This document shows, in pieces, positions 18,591-29,822 of a DNA stretch of 64,000 nt (within the stretch, counting starts at the first letter, position 1; each line of letters begins with the position of its first letter). A program made the position numbers and the translations under genes. A model generated the notes under the pieces. It was not told where the DNA came from and did no database searches. It saw only the letters and a list, made by a program, of their open reading frames with translations. Origin of the DNA: Gemmiger gallinarum (GTDB lineage: Bacteria; Bacillota; Clostridia; Oscillospirales; Ruminococcaceae); assembly GCF_014982805.1 (NCBI RefSeq), contig NZ_JADCKC010000001.1, forward strand, positions 186,001-250,000. The letters are read 5' to 3'.

Positions 18591-19928
18591 ATGGCAAATC
18601 AAAATTCCGGCAAGGACGGAAAAGAACGGGAACTGATTTGCAATTTTTGCGGACGTTCGCAGAACCAGGTCGAACAGCTGATTATCGGCCCGGGTGTGAA
18701 CATCTGCAAGGACTGCATCGACATGTGCTATAATGCCCTGTACAAGGACGGGGACCGTCCCGCACCGCCCAGGGCTCAGGCACGCCGCGCGGCGGCACAG
18801 CGCCGCGGCAACAATCCCCTTGCCGACATCAACATCCTGACGCCTGCCGAAATCAAAGAAGGCCTCGACCAGTATGTCATTGGTCAGGATGAGGCCAAAA
18901 AGGTTCTGGCGGTGTCTGTCTACAACCATTACAAGCGCATCCTTTCGGGGCAGGAGAGCAGTGTTGAGCTGCAGAAATCCAATGTTCTCATGCTCGGCCC
19001 TTCCGGCACCGGCAAGACGCTGCTGGCACAGACGCTGGCGAAAATGCTGGGCGTTCCCTTTGCCATCGCCGATGCAACTACTCTGACCGAAGCCGGTTAC
19101 GTGGGTGAGGATGTAGAAAACATTCTGCTCAAGCTGATCCAGGCCGCAGACTACGATATCCCCAAGGCGGAGGTCGGCATCATCTACATTGATGAGATCG
19201 ACAAGATCACCCGCAAGAGTGAGAACCCCTCCATCACCCGCGATGTCGGCGGCGAGGGTGTGCAGCAGGCACTGCTGAAAATCCTGGAGGGGACTGTCAG
19301 CAATGTCCCGCCCCAGGGCGGCCGCAAGCATCCCCAGCAGGAATTCATCCAGATCAACACCAAGAACATTCTGTTCATCTGCGGCGGTGCCTTTGACGGC
19401 CTGGAAAAGCTGATCCAGAAGCGCACCGACAATGCGTCGCTGGGCTTCGGCAGTCAGTTGCGCACCAGCCTGGATAAGGATGAGACCCGCCAGAAGCTGC
19501 TGCGCCGGGTGGAGCCGGATGATCTGGTCAAGTTCGGTCTGATCCCCGAGCTCATCGGCCGTCTGCCCGTGGTGACGGTGCTGGATCCTCTGGATGAGCA
19601 GGCGCTGATCCGCGTGCTGACCGAGCCCAAAAACAGCATTGTGCGCCAGTACAAGGAGCTGTTCGGCCTGGATAATGCTGAACTGCAGTTCACCGACGCA
19701 GCCCTCCATGCCATTGCCAAAAAGACCATCGAGCGCAAGAGCGGCGCCCGTGGTCTGCGCAGCGTGGTGGAGGAACTGCTGATTCCCATCATGTATGAGA
19801 TCCCGTCCGATCCCACCATCATCCGGGTCGTCATCGACGAGGATACCGTGGAAGGCGGCAAGCCCCATCTGGAATATGGTGCTGTCCGCAAGCGGTATAA
19901 AAATCAGGCGCAGATTTCTTCTTACTGA
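18591..19928 (+). CDS. clpX: ATP-dependent Clp protease ATP-binding subunit ClpX
   Basis: A 445-aa AAA+ unfoldase. The N-terminal zinc-binding domain has its four cysteines in ICNFCGR and NICKDCID (about 14-45). Walker A is [12 protein letters not shown] (about 134-145), Walker [11 protein letters not shown], and the pore loop GYVGED is present; [23 protein letters not shown] is highly conserved. It is co-oriented with clpP and probably co-transcribed. The length is slightly above the usual 410-430. Confidence 0.97.
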   Translation: MANQNSGKDGKERELICNFCGRSQNQVEQLIIGPGVNICKDCIDMCYNALYKDGDRPAPPRAQARRAAAQRRGNNPLADINILTPAEIKEGLDQYVIGQDEAKKVLAVSVYNHYKRILSGQESSVELQKSNVLMLGPSGTGKTLLAQTLAKMLGVPFAIADATTLTEAGYVGEDVENILLKLIQAADYDIPKAEVGIIYIDEIDKITRKSENPSITRDVGGEGVQQALLKILEGTVSNVPPQGGRKHPQQEFIQINTKNILFICGGAFDGLEKLIQKRTDNASLGFGSQLRTSLDKDETRQKLLRRVEPDDLVKFGLIPELIGRLPVVTVLDPLDEQALIRVLTEPKNSIVRQYKELFGLDNAELQFTDAALHAIAKKTIERKSGARGLRSVVEELLIPIMYEIPSDPTIIRVVIDEDTVEGGKPHLEYGAVRKRYKNQAQISSY

Positions 19929-19944
19929 GATTCCGCGTTGAGTA

Positions 19945-19988
19945 CAAAAAACAGCTGTGAAGCTTTCTGGCTCCGCAGCTGTTTTTTT
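19945..19988 (+). terminator. Terminator after clpX
   Basis: AAAAAACAGCTG and CAGCTGTTTTTTT flank a loop of about 20 bases with one extra G-C pair. The strong U-run marks the end of the clp unit. Confidence 0.75.
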
Positions 19989-20284
19989 GTATCGAGGCGG
20001 CAGGGAAAAGGGGCCTGTCCGAGAATGGGGGCTTCAAACGAATTATGGGAAACCGGATGGAAAACTGGCGCTGTGAAGGAGCGTCTGCCACAATTTTGCA
20101 GCAGCAGAAGAAAGAGCAAGGGCAAAATGTCGGGAAGTCTTTTTCGGAAAATTGAGAAATGGCACATCCCCTTCAAACAGGAGAAAATCCCGCATTTCAG
20201 GCGAAAAGCGGCCTTTTTGCAGAGAAAGCACGACAGGAAAAGTATAAACTTTTTGTGAATTCAAAAAAAATCTGGTGGGAGGGC
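19989..20284. other. Non-coding stretch between the clpX terminator and the groESL promoter
   Basis: About 300 bp with no gene I can support. A frame of 106 codons begins inside the clpX terminator and has basic, non-family-like content and no ribosome site. No repeat or RNA family was recognised. Confidence 0.6.
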
Positions 20285-20344
20285 TTGATTTTTTGCCGGC
20301 AAGTGACTACAATATGTTTAGCACTCAGGAAGATGGAGTGCTAA
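20285..20344 (+). promoter_or_regulatory. groESL promoter with CIRCE operator
   Basis: TTGATT (20285-20290), 17 bp, TACAAT (20308-20313), then a perfect CIRCE: TTAGCACTC (20318-20326), 9 bp, GAGTGCTAA (20336-20344). CIRCE is the binding site of the heat-shock repressor HrcA and here overlaps the transcription start. hrcA itself is not in the window. Confidence 0.95.
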
Positions 20345-20363
20345 AACAAATGGTTCACATTGA

Positions 20364-20675
<312 letters not shown>

Positions 20676-20697
20676 TTGAGATTCACAGCATTTTTAA

Positions 20698-22347
<1,650 letters not shown>

Positions 22348-22376
22348 TCGGTAAAACCGCATAACCGAACCGCAAC

Positions 22377-22417
22377 AGCGGCGGGCATTCCCATTGGAGA
22401 ATGCCCGCCGCTTTTTT
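22377..22417 (+). terminator. Strong terminator of groESL
   Basis: AGCGGCGGGCATTC (22377-22390) pairs perfectly over 14 bp with GAATGCCCGCCGCT (22399-22412), 8-base loop, then TTTTTT. Confidence 0.93.
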
Positions 22418-22530
22418 GCTGCCTTGCTGGCGTATGCCCAAAACGGCCATACTGGTAGAGAGTCCATCAGCCGGGGTTGCTGTCACCCGGAACGATCCCG
22501 GCATAGCATGAGACGGCACGACTTTGCTGC

Positions 22531-22559
22531 TTGCAAAACAGCGGGGAAGTTGTTATGCT
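22531..22559 (+). promoter_or_regulatory. Promoter of the alpha/beta hydrolase gene
   Basis: TTGCAA (22531-22536), 17 bp, TATGCT (22554-22559) preceded by TGT as an extended -10. Confidence 0.5.
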
Positions 22560-22641
22560 TATTTCAGTACACAGTGTCAAAGAATTCCCGCCCCAAGACG
22601 ACAGCCAGCGGGCGGGAAGGCAATCATCGGAGGTGACGACC

Positions 22642-23580
22642 TTGGCAAAGGCCTGGAAATACCTGGCGGCAGGCGCGGCTGCACTGTTTGTGGCGGAATG
22701 GAAGCTGTCTGACATTGCGATCAAGCCCCGCCAGCAGCTGGATACCAAAGAAAAGTGTGAGGAAGAGCTCAGACTCTCCGGCATCGACCCGGAAGAGGTG
22801 GAGAAAAACTGGAACCGGGAGGATTTTACCCTCAAAAGCCGCTATGGTTACCGGCTGCGCTGCACGCTGATCCCCAAAGACCCCCAGGTGAAACATACGG
22901 ACGGCCGGACCAGGGTGGCGGTCGTTGTCCATGGGCACGGCGAAAATTGCTGCTCCAGCATGAAATATGCAAAAGTGTTCCGCGATCTGGGCTTTGAGAC
23001 CATTGTCTACGATCAGCGCAATCACGGGGCATCCGACAAAGCCCTGACCACCATGGGCCGCCGGGAAGCGGATGATCTGGCAACGGTCTGTGCCTGGGTA
23101 CGCCGCCGCTTTGGCAAGAGCTGCCTGCTGGGCACCCACGGGGAATCCATGGGCGCGGCTACTGTCATGCTGCACAGCGCCATGGACCGCAATCTGGCCT
23201 TTGTGGTGGAGGACTGCGGGTATTCCAGCCTCAAACGTCAGCTGGCTTATGTGATGAAGACCCGCTACCATCTGCCGCCGGCCCTGCTGCTGTACCCTTG
23301 TATGGGAGTGGCCTGGCTGCGCACCGGTGTGCGTTTTTCCCAGGTGGAACCGGCGGAGGCGGTGGCCCGCAGCGGTGATACCCCCATGCTCTTCATCCAC
23401 GGGGATGCGGATACCTATGTGCCGTTCTTCATGCTGGATGAAAACTACAACGCCAAGCGGACTGGTGCCCGGCGCAAGGTGGTGTTCCCGGGGGCGGCCC
23501 ATGCCATGAGCCTGCTCTCCGACCCGGAACGCTACCGCAATGAGGTTGAGGCATTCTTGAAGGACAATCACATCCTTTGA
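22642..23580 (+). CDS. Alpha/beta hydrolase family protein
   Basis: A 312-aa serine hydrolase with an N-terminal hydrophobic segment (about residues 5-20) that could anchor it to the membrane. The oxyanion region VVVHGHGENCCSS, the nucleophile elbow GTHGESMGAA, the acid in IHGDADTYVP and the His in FPGAAHAMS form the catalytic set. It resembles the YqkD/BAAT-like hydrolases; the substrate is unknown. I choose TTG 22642 because GGAGG (22629-22633) is ideally spaced; the ATG at 22531 overlaps the promoter. The VanZ-like frame begins within the end of this gene. Confidence 0.83.
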   Translation: MAKAWKYLAAGAAALFVAEWKLSDIAIKPRQQLDTKEKCEEELRLSGIDPEEVEKNWNREDFTLKSRYGYRLRCTLIPKDPQVKHTDGRTRVAVVVHGHGENCCSSMKYAKVFRDLGFETIVYDQRNHGASDKALTTMGRREADDLATVCAWVRRRFGKSCLLGTHGESMGAATVMLHSAMDRNLAFVVEDCGYSSLKRQLAYVMKTRYHLPPALLLYPCMGVAWLRTGVRFSQVEPAEAVARSGDTPMLFIHGDADTYVPFFMLDENYNAKRTGARRKVVFPGAAHAMSLLSDPERYRNEVEAFLKDNHIL

Positions 23581-23603
23581 CCACAAAACAGGGAGGCGGC
23601 AGT

Positions 23604-24095
23604 GTGAAAAAGTGGATCTTTCTGGCCGTTACGCTGCTGCTGATGGCTCTGATTTTTGCCCTGTCCGCTCAGGAAGGGGAGCGCTCCTACGCCCTCAGCC
23701 AGAGCGTGGCCCATCAGATTCAGGAAAACTCCGCCACGCAGTCGGTGGTCCCGGCCTGGTTCAGCGAAAACTTTCACGCCAACGTGCGCAAGTGGGCCCA
23801 TGTCTATCTGTACGCCCTGCTGGGGGCCAGCACAGCGCTCACGGTGGCATCCTTTGCCGACGGATGGCGGCGAAAAGGAGCAGGCCGCGGAGCCTTCTTC
23901 TGCGGAGTCACTGCGGCAGTGATCTGCTTTGCCTATGCCGCCGGTGACGAGCTTCATCAGTACTTTGTGCCGGGGCGTGCCTGCCTGGCCACCGATGTGT
24001 TTGTAGATGCAATAGGCTTTCTGCCGGGCATCGCACTGGTCTGCTGGCTGTGGTACCGGCACTGCAAAAAGGCGGACAGACAAAATAAATCCTGA
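23604..24095 (+). CDS. VanZ family membrane protein
   Basis: A 163-aa protein with about four membrane spans. The VanZ pattern is visible: KKWIFLAVTLLLMALIFALS with SAQ just after the first span, RKWAHVYLYALLGAS in the second, DELHQYFVPGRACLATDVFVDAIG before the last span. VanZ homologues are linked to low-level teicoplanin resistance and envelope physiology, but most have no tested role. GTG 23604 follows GGGAGG by 7 bases. Confidence 0.88.
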   Translation: MKKWIFLAVTLLLMALIFALSAQEGERSYALSQSVAHQIQENSATQSVVPAWFSENFHANVRKWAHVYLYALLGASTALTVASFADGWRRKGAGRGAFFCGVTAAVICFAYAAGDELHQYFVPGRACLATDVFVDAIGFLPGIALVCWLWYRHCKKADRQNKS

Positions 24096-24099
24096 TTTC

Positions 24100-24147
24100 A
24101 AAAGCCATATATGGACTGGGTACATCCCGGGGCCGTGTATGGCTTTT
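24100..24147 (+). terminator. Terminator after the VanZ gene
   Basis: AAAAGCCATA (24100-24109) is complementary to TATGGCTTTT (24138-24147). The internal loop is long but contains secondary G/C pairing. Confidence 0.6.
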
Positions 24148-24220
24148 GCCAATTCCGGGCATCCTCTCTAACAAACGGCGGCTTGTGCAAACCACCGGAA
24201 AAACAGGAGGGATGCTCTGC

Positions 24221-25837
24221 ATGACACGCCGACGACTGTTTGCTCTGTACGCGGCTTTTGTCTGCCTGTTTGCCGTCATTGTCTGCCGGGTGCTGTGGAT
24301 CGCCACCGATGCCGATTATGCCGTGCGGGCGGGAGCACAGTCGGTTTCCGAGACCGAACTGCCCAGGGAGCGGGGCGACTTCTTTGACCGCAGCGGCAGC
24401 CGCCTGACCGGTCTGAAAACCAGCTGGTATGCCCTGTGCATTCCGGGAGATTCCAGCTATTCCCAGCTGTTTCCCTATGTACCCTATGCCCAGCAGAATT
24501 TTCTGTACGATAACCGCAACAGTGCACTGCCTTTTCTGATCGAGGTGTCGGAGGATCTGAGCGGCAGCGGCGTATATACCTATCCCATCCGGCAGCGATA
24601 TCTGGATTTGCCCATCGCCGTCCATCTGATCGGCTATCTGGACGGCGATGGACATGGTGTGTCGGGGCTGGAACTGGCCTATGATGATGTCCTGAGCGCT
24701 TCCGCAGACGCGCAGGTAGTGGAATGCTCCACTACGGCACAGGGCAGCCTCCTGGACGGCAGCACTCCCGATCTCACGGTGGAAACGCAGGGCAGCGGCG
24801 CCGGGGTGCAGCTGACCCTGGATGCGGGCATTCAGCGGGCCTGTGAGGGCATTGCCCAGGAAACCATGAAGCAGGGATGCATTCTGGTGGCCGATACGGA
24901 AGATGCCAGTGTCCTTGCCAGTGTCAGCGTGCCGGAATTTGATCCGGATGACATCCAGAAAAGCATTGATGCGGACGACACCTCATTGATCAACCGGGCC
25001 TTTTCTGCCTTTAACGCAGGTTCCGTCTTCAAGGTGGTGCTGGCTGCTGCGGCATATGAGGCAGGGCTGGACTGGTTCACTCACACCTGCGAGGGCTCCA
25101 TCGAGGTGGGAGATCAGACCTATCGCTGTGCGCTGGGCAGAGCACATGGAACGGTGAACCTGCGTGGTGCCCTGGAACAAAGCTGCAACTGTTATTTTGT
25201 GGCTCTGGGACAGGCCCTGGGCGCAGATCGGGTGCTGGAGATGGCGGAGGAGTTCGGCTTCGGCAAAGCCACCGCCGTTGCGGGAGGCCTCAAGACCAGT
25301 GCAGGTACACTGCCCGATGCCGACGCCCTGCAAAGTGCCGGACAGCTGGCCATGTTCTCCTTTGGTCAGGGAGAACTGACGGTGACGCCTCTTCAGGTGA
25401 CCGCCATGATGCTGACTGTGGCGGGGGACGGCAGTTACCGGCAGCCGGAATTTGTCCGGAGTGTTGTGGACAGTGAGACAATGGAACCACTGAGCACAGC
25501 CGGGGACCGGCAGCAGGCGGACTCCCGGCCGGTCTGCAGTGAGGATACGGCAAGGATTCTGCGCAGTATGCTGCAGAGCGTGGTGGAGGAAGGCATCGGC
25601 GGGGACGCTGCTCCCAAAACCGGGACCGCAGGGGGAAAGACGGGCACTGCCCAGACGGGTCAGTATGATGAGGCAGGGAAGGAGCTGCTCAACTACTGGT
25701 TTTCCGGTTTTTATCCTGCCGACAATCCCCGGTATGTCATCACCGTGCTGCAGGATGCGGTGCTGGAACCGGAGGTGTCCAGCGCAGCCATTTTTGCCCG
25801 GGTGGCGGATGCCATCTGTGCGTTGGAAAACAGTTGA
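24221..25837 (+). CDS. Penicillin-binding protein 2 / FtsI-SpoVD type transpeptidase
   Basis: A 538-aa class B PBP: one N-terminal membrane span (about 7-26), a dimerisation domain starting with RGDFFDRSGSRLTG, and a transpeptidase domain with Ser268 in SVFK, Ser321 in SCN, and Lys473 in KTGTAQ. It cross-links peptidoglycan outside the membrane. The protein lacks PASTA repeats and is shorter than SpoVD, so it is either a compact elongation or sporulation PBP. Its neighbours (VanZ protein, alaS) do not resolve this. ATG 24221 is 10 bases after AGGAGG; an ATG at 24212 is too close to it. The alaS promoter overlaps its last codons. Confidence 0.88.
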   Translation: MTRRRLFALYAAFVCLFAVIVCRVLWIATDADYAVRAGAQSVSETELPRERGDFFDRSGSRLTGLKTSWYALCIPGDSSYSQLFPYVPYAQQNFLYDNRNSALPFLIEVSEDLSGSGVYTYPIRQRYLDLPIAVHLIGYLDGDGHGVSGLELAYDDVLSASADAQVVECSTTAQGSLLDGSTPDLTVETQGSGAGVQLTLDAGIQRACEGIAQETMKQGCILVADTEDASVLASVSVPEFDPDDIQKSIDADDTSLINRAFSAFNAGSVFKVVLAAAAYEAGLDWFTHTCEGSIEVGDQTYRCALGRAHGTVNLRGALEQSCNCYFVALGQALGADRVLEMAEEFGFGKATAVAGGLKTSAGTLPDADALQSAGQLAMFSFGQGELTVTPLQVTAMMLTVAGDGSYRQPEFVRSVVDSETMEPLSTAGDRQQADSRPVCSEDTARILRSMLQSVVEEGIGGDAAPKTGTAGGKTGTAQTGQYDEAGKELLNYWFSGFYPADNPRYVITVLQDAVLEPEVSSAAIFARVADAICALENS

Positions 25838-25862
25838 CATTGACTGCGGGACGGCATATAAT
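25834..25862 (+). promoter_or_regulatory. Consensus sigma-A promoter of the alaS transcript
   Basis: TTGACA (25834-25839), 17 bp, TATAAT (25857-25862): both hexamers and the spacing are ideal. The -35 overlaps the stop codon of the PBP gene. Such a strong promoter is expected upstream of a T-box, where control is by attenuation. Confidence 0.9.
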
Positions 25863-25867
25863 AGCAC

Positions 25868-26115
25868 TATAAATGGAAACAGGCAAAGACGGGGTCAATC
25901 TCCCGGATCTTTCGTGTACAGAGAGGACGCTGGAAAGCTGCAAGGCGTCTCACGGAACCGGGACAATCGCCGCCCCTGAGCCCCCGGCAGAAACGGGCGT
26001 GTCCGCAGCGTTAATGCGGGGAAAGCGGCAGGTCTCTTGCAGGCCTGCAAACCGGGTGGTACCACGGAAGCAACTAGCCTTCGTCCCTGTAACAGGGGCG
26101 GAGGCTATCTTTTTT
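25868..26115 (+). promoter_or_regulatory. T-box riboswitch (tRNA-Ala specific) upstream of alaS
   Basis: The T-box core GGGTGGTACCACGG lies at 26054-26067. The terminator stem AGCCTTCGTCCCTG with CAGGGGCGGAGGCT (26076-26106) and T-run (26109-26115) follows, and the antiterminator is made by the T-box core pairing with CGTCCC. In stem I, GGGG (25891-25894) pairs with CCCC (25973-25976) and CCCGG (25902-25906) with CCGGG (25958-25962); the internal loop between them holds GCC at 25969-25971, an alanine codon, as the specifier. Uncharged tRNA-Ala would stabilise the antiterminator and turn alaS on. Confidence 0.93.
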
Positions 26116-26163
26116 GTGGCCTGCGCTTTGACCACTAACAAGGAATGGAGATTCAGAAACAGT

Positions 26164-28824
26164 ATGCAATGGACAGGACTTAACGATCTGCGCGAAAAAT
26201 ACCTGCACTTCTTTGAGGGCAAGGGCCATCTTCGTCTGGGCAGCTTCCCGCTGGTCCCGAAGGACGACCCCAGCCTACTGCTCATCAACAGCGGCATGGC
26301 GCCCATGAAAAAGTGGTTCCTGGGCCAGGAGGAACCGCCCCGTCACCGGGTCACCACCTGCCAGAAGTGCATCCGTACTCCCGATATTGAGCGCGTGGGC
26401 ATCACTGCCCGCCACGGCACCTTCTTCGAGATGCTGGGCAACTTCAGCTTCCAGGATTACTTCAAGAAAGAGGTCATTCCCTGGGCCTGGGAGTTTTTGA
26501 CCCAGACGCTGGAGATCCCCGCCGAAAAGCTGTATATCTCGGTGTACCTGGACGACGATGAGGCCTACGACATCTGGACCAAGGAAGTGGGCATCCCGGA
26601 GGACCACATGGTCCGCTTCGGCAAGGAGGATAACTTCTGGGAGCATGGTTCCGGTCCCTGCGGCCCCTGCTCCGAGATCTACTATGACCGTGGCCCTGAG
26701 TACGGCTGCGGCAAGCCCACCTGCGGCGTAGGCTGCGACTGTGACCGCTATATGGAGATCTGGAACCTGGTATTCAGCCAGTTTGACTCCGACGGCAAGG
26801 GCACCTATACCCGCCTGGCCAAGCCCAACATCGATACCGGCATGGGCCTGGAGCGTCTGGCCTGCGTCATGCAGAACGTGGGCAACCTGTTCGAGGTGGA
26901 CACCGTCGCATCGGTCCTGCATCATGTGGAGCGCATCTCTGGCAAGACCTACGGCGCCAACGAAAAGGACGACATCTCCATCCGTGTCATCACCGACCAT
27001 ATCCGCTCCACTGTGTTCATGGTTTCGGACGGCATTCTGCCTTCCAATGAAGGCCGCGGCTACGTGCTGCGTCGCCTGCTGCGCCGTGCGGCCCGTCATG
27101 GCCGTATGCTGGGCATCGACCGTCCCTTCCTGACCGAACTGGTAGACACCGTCATCACCTCCAGCGAGCAGGGCTATCCCGAGCTGCGGGAGCATGAGGA
27201 CTATATCAAGAAGGTTGTCGGCACCGAGGAGGAGCGTTTCTCTAGAACCATCGATGCCGGCCTGAACATCCTCACCGGCATGATCGAGGAGCTGAAGGCT
27301 GAAAACAGCACCGTCCTCACCGGCGAGGAGGCCTTCAAGCTCAACGATACCTTCGGCTTCCCCCTCGATCTGACCCGTGAGATCGTGGCCGAGCAGGGCA
27401 TGACGGTGGATGAAGAGGCCTTCCACAAGGAAATGACCAAGCAGCGGGAGCGCGCCCGCGCCGAGCGTCTGGCCAAGGATATCTCCGGCTGGGCTGCCGA
27501 CCTGTTCGCTGAACTGACTGCCGAGCCCACCGTCTTTGACGGCTATGAGACCACCAGCGAACGTGCAAAGGTCCTCGCTCTGTCCGAGGGGGAGGAGCTG
27601 GCCGACGCCGTTGCCACCGACATTGAGGAGAAGGACGGCGTTCTGGTCGTTCTGGACCGCACCCCGTTCTATGCAGAGATGGGCGGCCAGGTGGCCGACC
27701 ACGGCTATCTGGTGGCCGGCGACGCCAAGCTGCGGGTCAATCAGGTCAAGAAGACGCCCAAGGGCTACTTTGTGCACACCTGCACCCTGCTGGAAGGCAC
27801 CATTAAGGTGGGCGACGAAGTGACCGCTTCTGTGGATGAGGCACGCCGCATGGCCATCTGCCGCAACCACACCGCCACCCATCTGCTGCAGGCTGCCCTG
27901 CGTGAGGTTCTGGGCGATCATGTCCACCAGGCCGGCAGCTATCAGGATGACAAGATCACTCATTTTGACTTCACCCATTTCAGCGCAGTCACCCCCGAGG
28001 AACTGCGCGAGGTGGAGCGCCGCGTCAACGATAAGATTTTTGCCTCTCTGCCGGTGGAAGTCCGCAGCATGCCCATTGAGGAAGCCAAGAAGCTGGGCGC
28101 CATGGCTCTGTTCGGCGAGAAGTACGGCGAGGTTGTCCGCGTGGTGGATGTCTGCGGCTGGAGCACCGAGTTCTGCGGCGGCACCCATGTCAAGAACACC
28201 GCGCAGATCGGCTGCTTCCGCATTCTTAGCGAGAGCAGCGTTGCCGCCGGTATCCGCCGTATTGAGGCAACCACCGGCTATGGTGTTCTGCGCCTTCTGG
28301 ACGAGCGCTGCGATGAGCTGGACTGCGCTGCCCGCTGCCTGAAGGTGAGCAATGTTCATGACCTGCCTGCCCGCGTGGCGGCTGTTGTGGCCGAACTCAA
28401 GGAGACCAACAAGCAGCTGGATATTGCCAAGGCAAGCATTGCTGCCGCCAAGATCGACGGCCTGTTTGACAACGCCGAGAATGTGGACGGCGTGCGCATT
28501 GTCACCGCTTTCTTCAGCGGTACCGGTTCCGACGCACTGCGCAGCATGTGCGACAAGATTCGTGACAAAGCTCCCAATGTGGTGGCTGCGCTCATCGGCA
28601 GCGATGCAGGCAAGACCACCCTGGCAGTCAGCGTCAGCAAGAATGCCCAGACTCGCGGGCTGAAGGCCGGTGTGCTGGTCAAGCAAATTGCTGCTGTGGC
28701 CGGAGGCAACGGCGGCGGCAAGCCGGAATTTGCCATGGCTGGCATCCGCGATACAACCAAGATCGACGAAGCTCTGGCTGCCGTTTGCGGTATCGTCAAA
28801 GCAGAGCTGGAAAAAAACGCCTGA
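26164..28824 (+). CDS. alaS: Alanine--tRNA ligase
   Basis: An 886-aa class II synthetase. It opens with GLNDLREKYLHFFEGKGH, motif 2 region RVTTCQKCIRTPDIERVG, and the editing domain with HTATHLLQ and CGGTH zinc-binding motifs (around residues 570 and 670), then a C-terminal C-Ala domain ending in GGNGGGKPEFAMAG. It charges tRNA-Ala and hydrolyses mischarged Ser/Gly. The frame is open back to 25873, but that region is the T-box; ATG 26164 is chosen from the family start, with AAGGAATGGAG 13 bases upstream as the ribosome site. Confidence 0.97.
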   Translation: MQWTGLNDLREKYLHFFEGKGHLRLGSFPLVPKDDPSLLLINSGMAPMKKWFLGQEEPPRHRVTTCQKCIRTPDIERVGITARHGTFFEMLGNFSFQDYFKKEVIPWAWEFLTQTLEIPAEKLYISVYLDDDEAYDIWTKEVGIPEDHMVRFGKEDNFWEHGSGPCGPCSEIYYDRGPEYGCGKPTCGVGCDCDRYMEIWNLVFSQFDSDGKGTYTRLAKPNIDTGMGLERLACVMQNVGNLFEVDTVASVLHHVERISGKTYGANEKDDISIRVITDHIRSTVFMVSDGILPSNEGRGYVLRRLLRRAARHGRMLGIDRPFLTELVDTVITSSEQGYPELREHEDYIKKVVGTEEERFSRTIDAGLNILTGMIEELKAENSTVLTGEEAFKLNDTFGFPLDLTREIVAEQGMTVDEEAFHKEMTKQRERARAERLAKDISGWAADLFAELTAEPTVFDGYETTSERAKVLALSEGEELADAVATDIEEKDGVLVVLDRTPFYAEMGGQVADHGYLVAGDAKLRVNQVKKTPKGYFVHTCTLLEGTIKVGDEVTASVDEARRMAICRNHTATHLLQAALREVLGDHVHQAGSYQDDKITHFDFTHFSAVTPEELREVERRVNDKIFASLPVEVRSMPIEEAKKLGAMALFGEKYGEVVRVVDVCGWSTEFCGGTHVKNTAQIGCFRILSESSVAAGIRRIEATTGYGVLRLLDERCDELDCAARCLKVSNVHDLPARVAAVVAELKETNKQLDIAKASIAAAKIDGLFDNAENVDGVRIVTAFFSGTGSDALRSMCDKIRDKAPNVVAALIGSDAGKTTLAVSVSKNAQTRGLKAGVLVKQIAAVAGGNGGGKPEFAMAGIRDTTKIDEALAAVCGIVKAELEKNA

Positions 28825-28884
28825 TTCAGGTACAATAAAAGAAACCGAGATTTCTTCTACTTCAAAACAAAGGAGGGCTAAAGT

Positions 28885-29226
28885 ATGGAAGACTGCCTGT
28901 TTTGCAAGATTGCGGCGGGAGAGGTTCCCTCGAACAAGCTGTACGAGGATGACCGTCTGCTGGCTTTCTATGACATTGATCCCCAGGCACCGGTGCATTT
29001 CCTGGTCATTCCCAAGCAGCATATTGCCTCTGCCGCAGCACTGACTGAGGCGGATGCCGAGCTGCTGGGCCACGTGTTTGCGACCATTGCATCGCTGTGC
29101 GCCAAGCTGGGCTGTGAGGGCGGCTATCGCGTCGTCACCAATGTGGGCGTGGACGGCGGCCAGAGTGTGCCGCATCTGCATTTCCATGTGCTGGCCAAGC
29201 GCAGCCTTGCCTGGCCTCCGGGCTGA
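28885..29226 (+). CDS. HIT-family protein (HINT-type nucleoside phosphoramidase)
   Basis: A 113-aa protein with CLFCKIAAGEVPSNKLYEDDRLLAFYDI at the start and the catalytic histidine triad HLHFHVL near the C-terminus. HINT enzymes hydrolyse nucleoside phosphoramidates. AAAGGAGGGC precedes the ATG. It ends with a short LAWPPG tail, typical of the HINT branch, and is followed by the phosphoribosyltransferase 55 bp downstream. Confidence 0.94.
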   Translation: MEDCLFCKIAAGEVPSNKLYEDDRLLAFYDIDPQAPVHFLVIPKQHIASAAALTEADAELLGHVFATIASLCAKLGCEGGYRVVTNVGVDGGQSVPHLHFHVLAKRSLAWPPG

Positions 29227-29281
29227 TGCCCGGCTCCGGCCGGATTCTGCTTATTTTCCACACAAAGAAAGAGGAAAAAAC

Positions 29282-29821
29282 ATGCAAGATACTTATACCC
29301 TCCATGTGGCAGGCCTGACGCGTGAGCTGCCCATCTGCAAGGTCAATGATCACATGGATATCGCCGCCTTTATCATGTTCAGTGATGTGGAACTGACGGT
29401 GGCCTGTGCGACCGAGCTTTTGAAAAAGTGCCCCGAGTTTGATGTCATCCTGACGGCGGAGGCCAAGGGCATTCCTCTGGCATATGAGATGTCCCGTCAG
29501 AGCGGCAAACAGTGGATTCCCGCGCGCAAGGGCGCAAAGCTGTACATGCGGGATCCGGTCGTCATTGAGGACGAGTCCATCACCACGGCGGGCAAGCAGA
29601 CGCTGGTCATTGACCGCAAGGACATTGAATACATGAACGGCAAGCGCATCCTGATTGTGGATGACGTGATTTCCACGGGCGGCTCTCTGCACGCGCTGGA
29701 GACGCTGGCTGCCCGCAGCACCGGCAAGGTCGTGGGCTGCTGTGCCGCTCTGGCGGAAGGCGATGCAGCCAAGCGTACCGACATCTTCTTCCTGGCGCCG
29801 CTGCCCCTGTTTATCCATTGA
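29282..29821 (+). CDS. Adenine phosphoribosyltransferase-like protein
   Basis: A 179-aa type I phosphoribosyltransferase. The PRPP loop is ILIVDDVISTGGSL (about 123-136), ILTAEAKGIPLAYEMSR fits the flexible-loop entry, and RKGAKLYMRDP follows; overall it is closest to Apt. It would salvage adenine or a related base to AMP, but several clades of this family act as purine regulators or on other bases, so no symbol is given. AAAGAGG lies upstream of ATG 29282. Confidence 0.8.
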   Translation: MQDTYTLHVAGLTRELPICKVNDHMDIAAFIMFSDVELTVACATELLKKCPEFDVILTAEAKGIPLAYEMSRQSGKQWIPARKGAKLYMRDPVVIEDESITTAGKQTLVIDRKDIEYMNGKRILIVDDVISTGGSLHALETLAARSTGKVVGCCAALAEGDAAKRTDIFFLAPLPLFIH

Positions 29822-29822
29822 T

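Noticed and set aside
19938-20258. A 106-codon frame between clpX and groES
   Set aside because: It starts inside the clpX terminator, lacks a ribosome site and has no family-like sequence.
25949-25999. A second short coding frame inside the T-box leader, such as a leader peptide
   Set aside because: The structural T-box elements account for the sequence, and no ribosome site precedes any start.
25873-26163. An N-terminal extension of alaS of 97 codons
   Set aside because: The stretch is the T-box leader; translation would destroy its structure and no AlaRS has such an extension.
26275-29187. A 970-codon open frame on the minus strand opposite alaS and the HIT gene
   Set aside because: It is a mirror of the strong third-position GC bias of alaS; the protein has no recognisable domains, and alaS on the other strand is certain.
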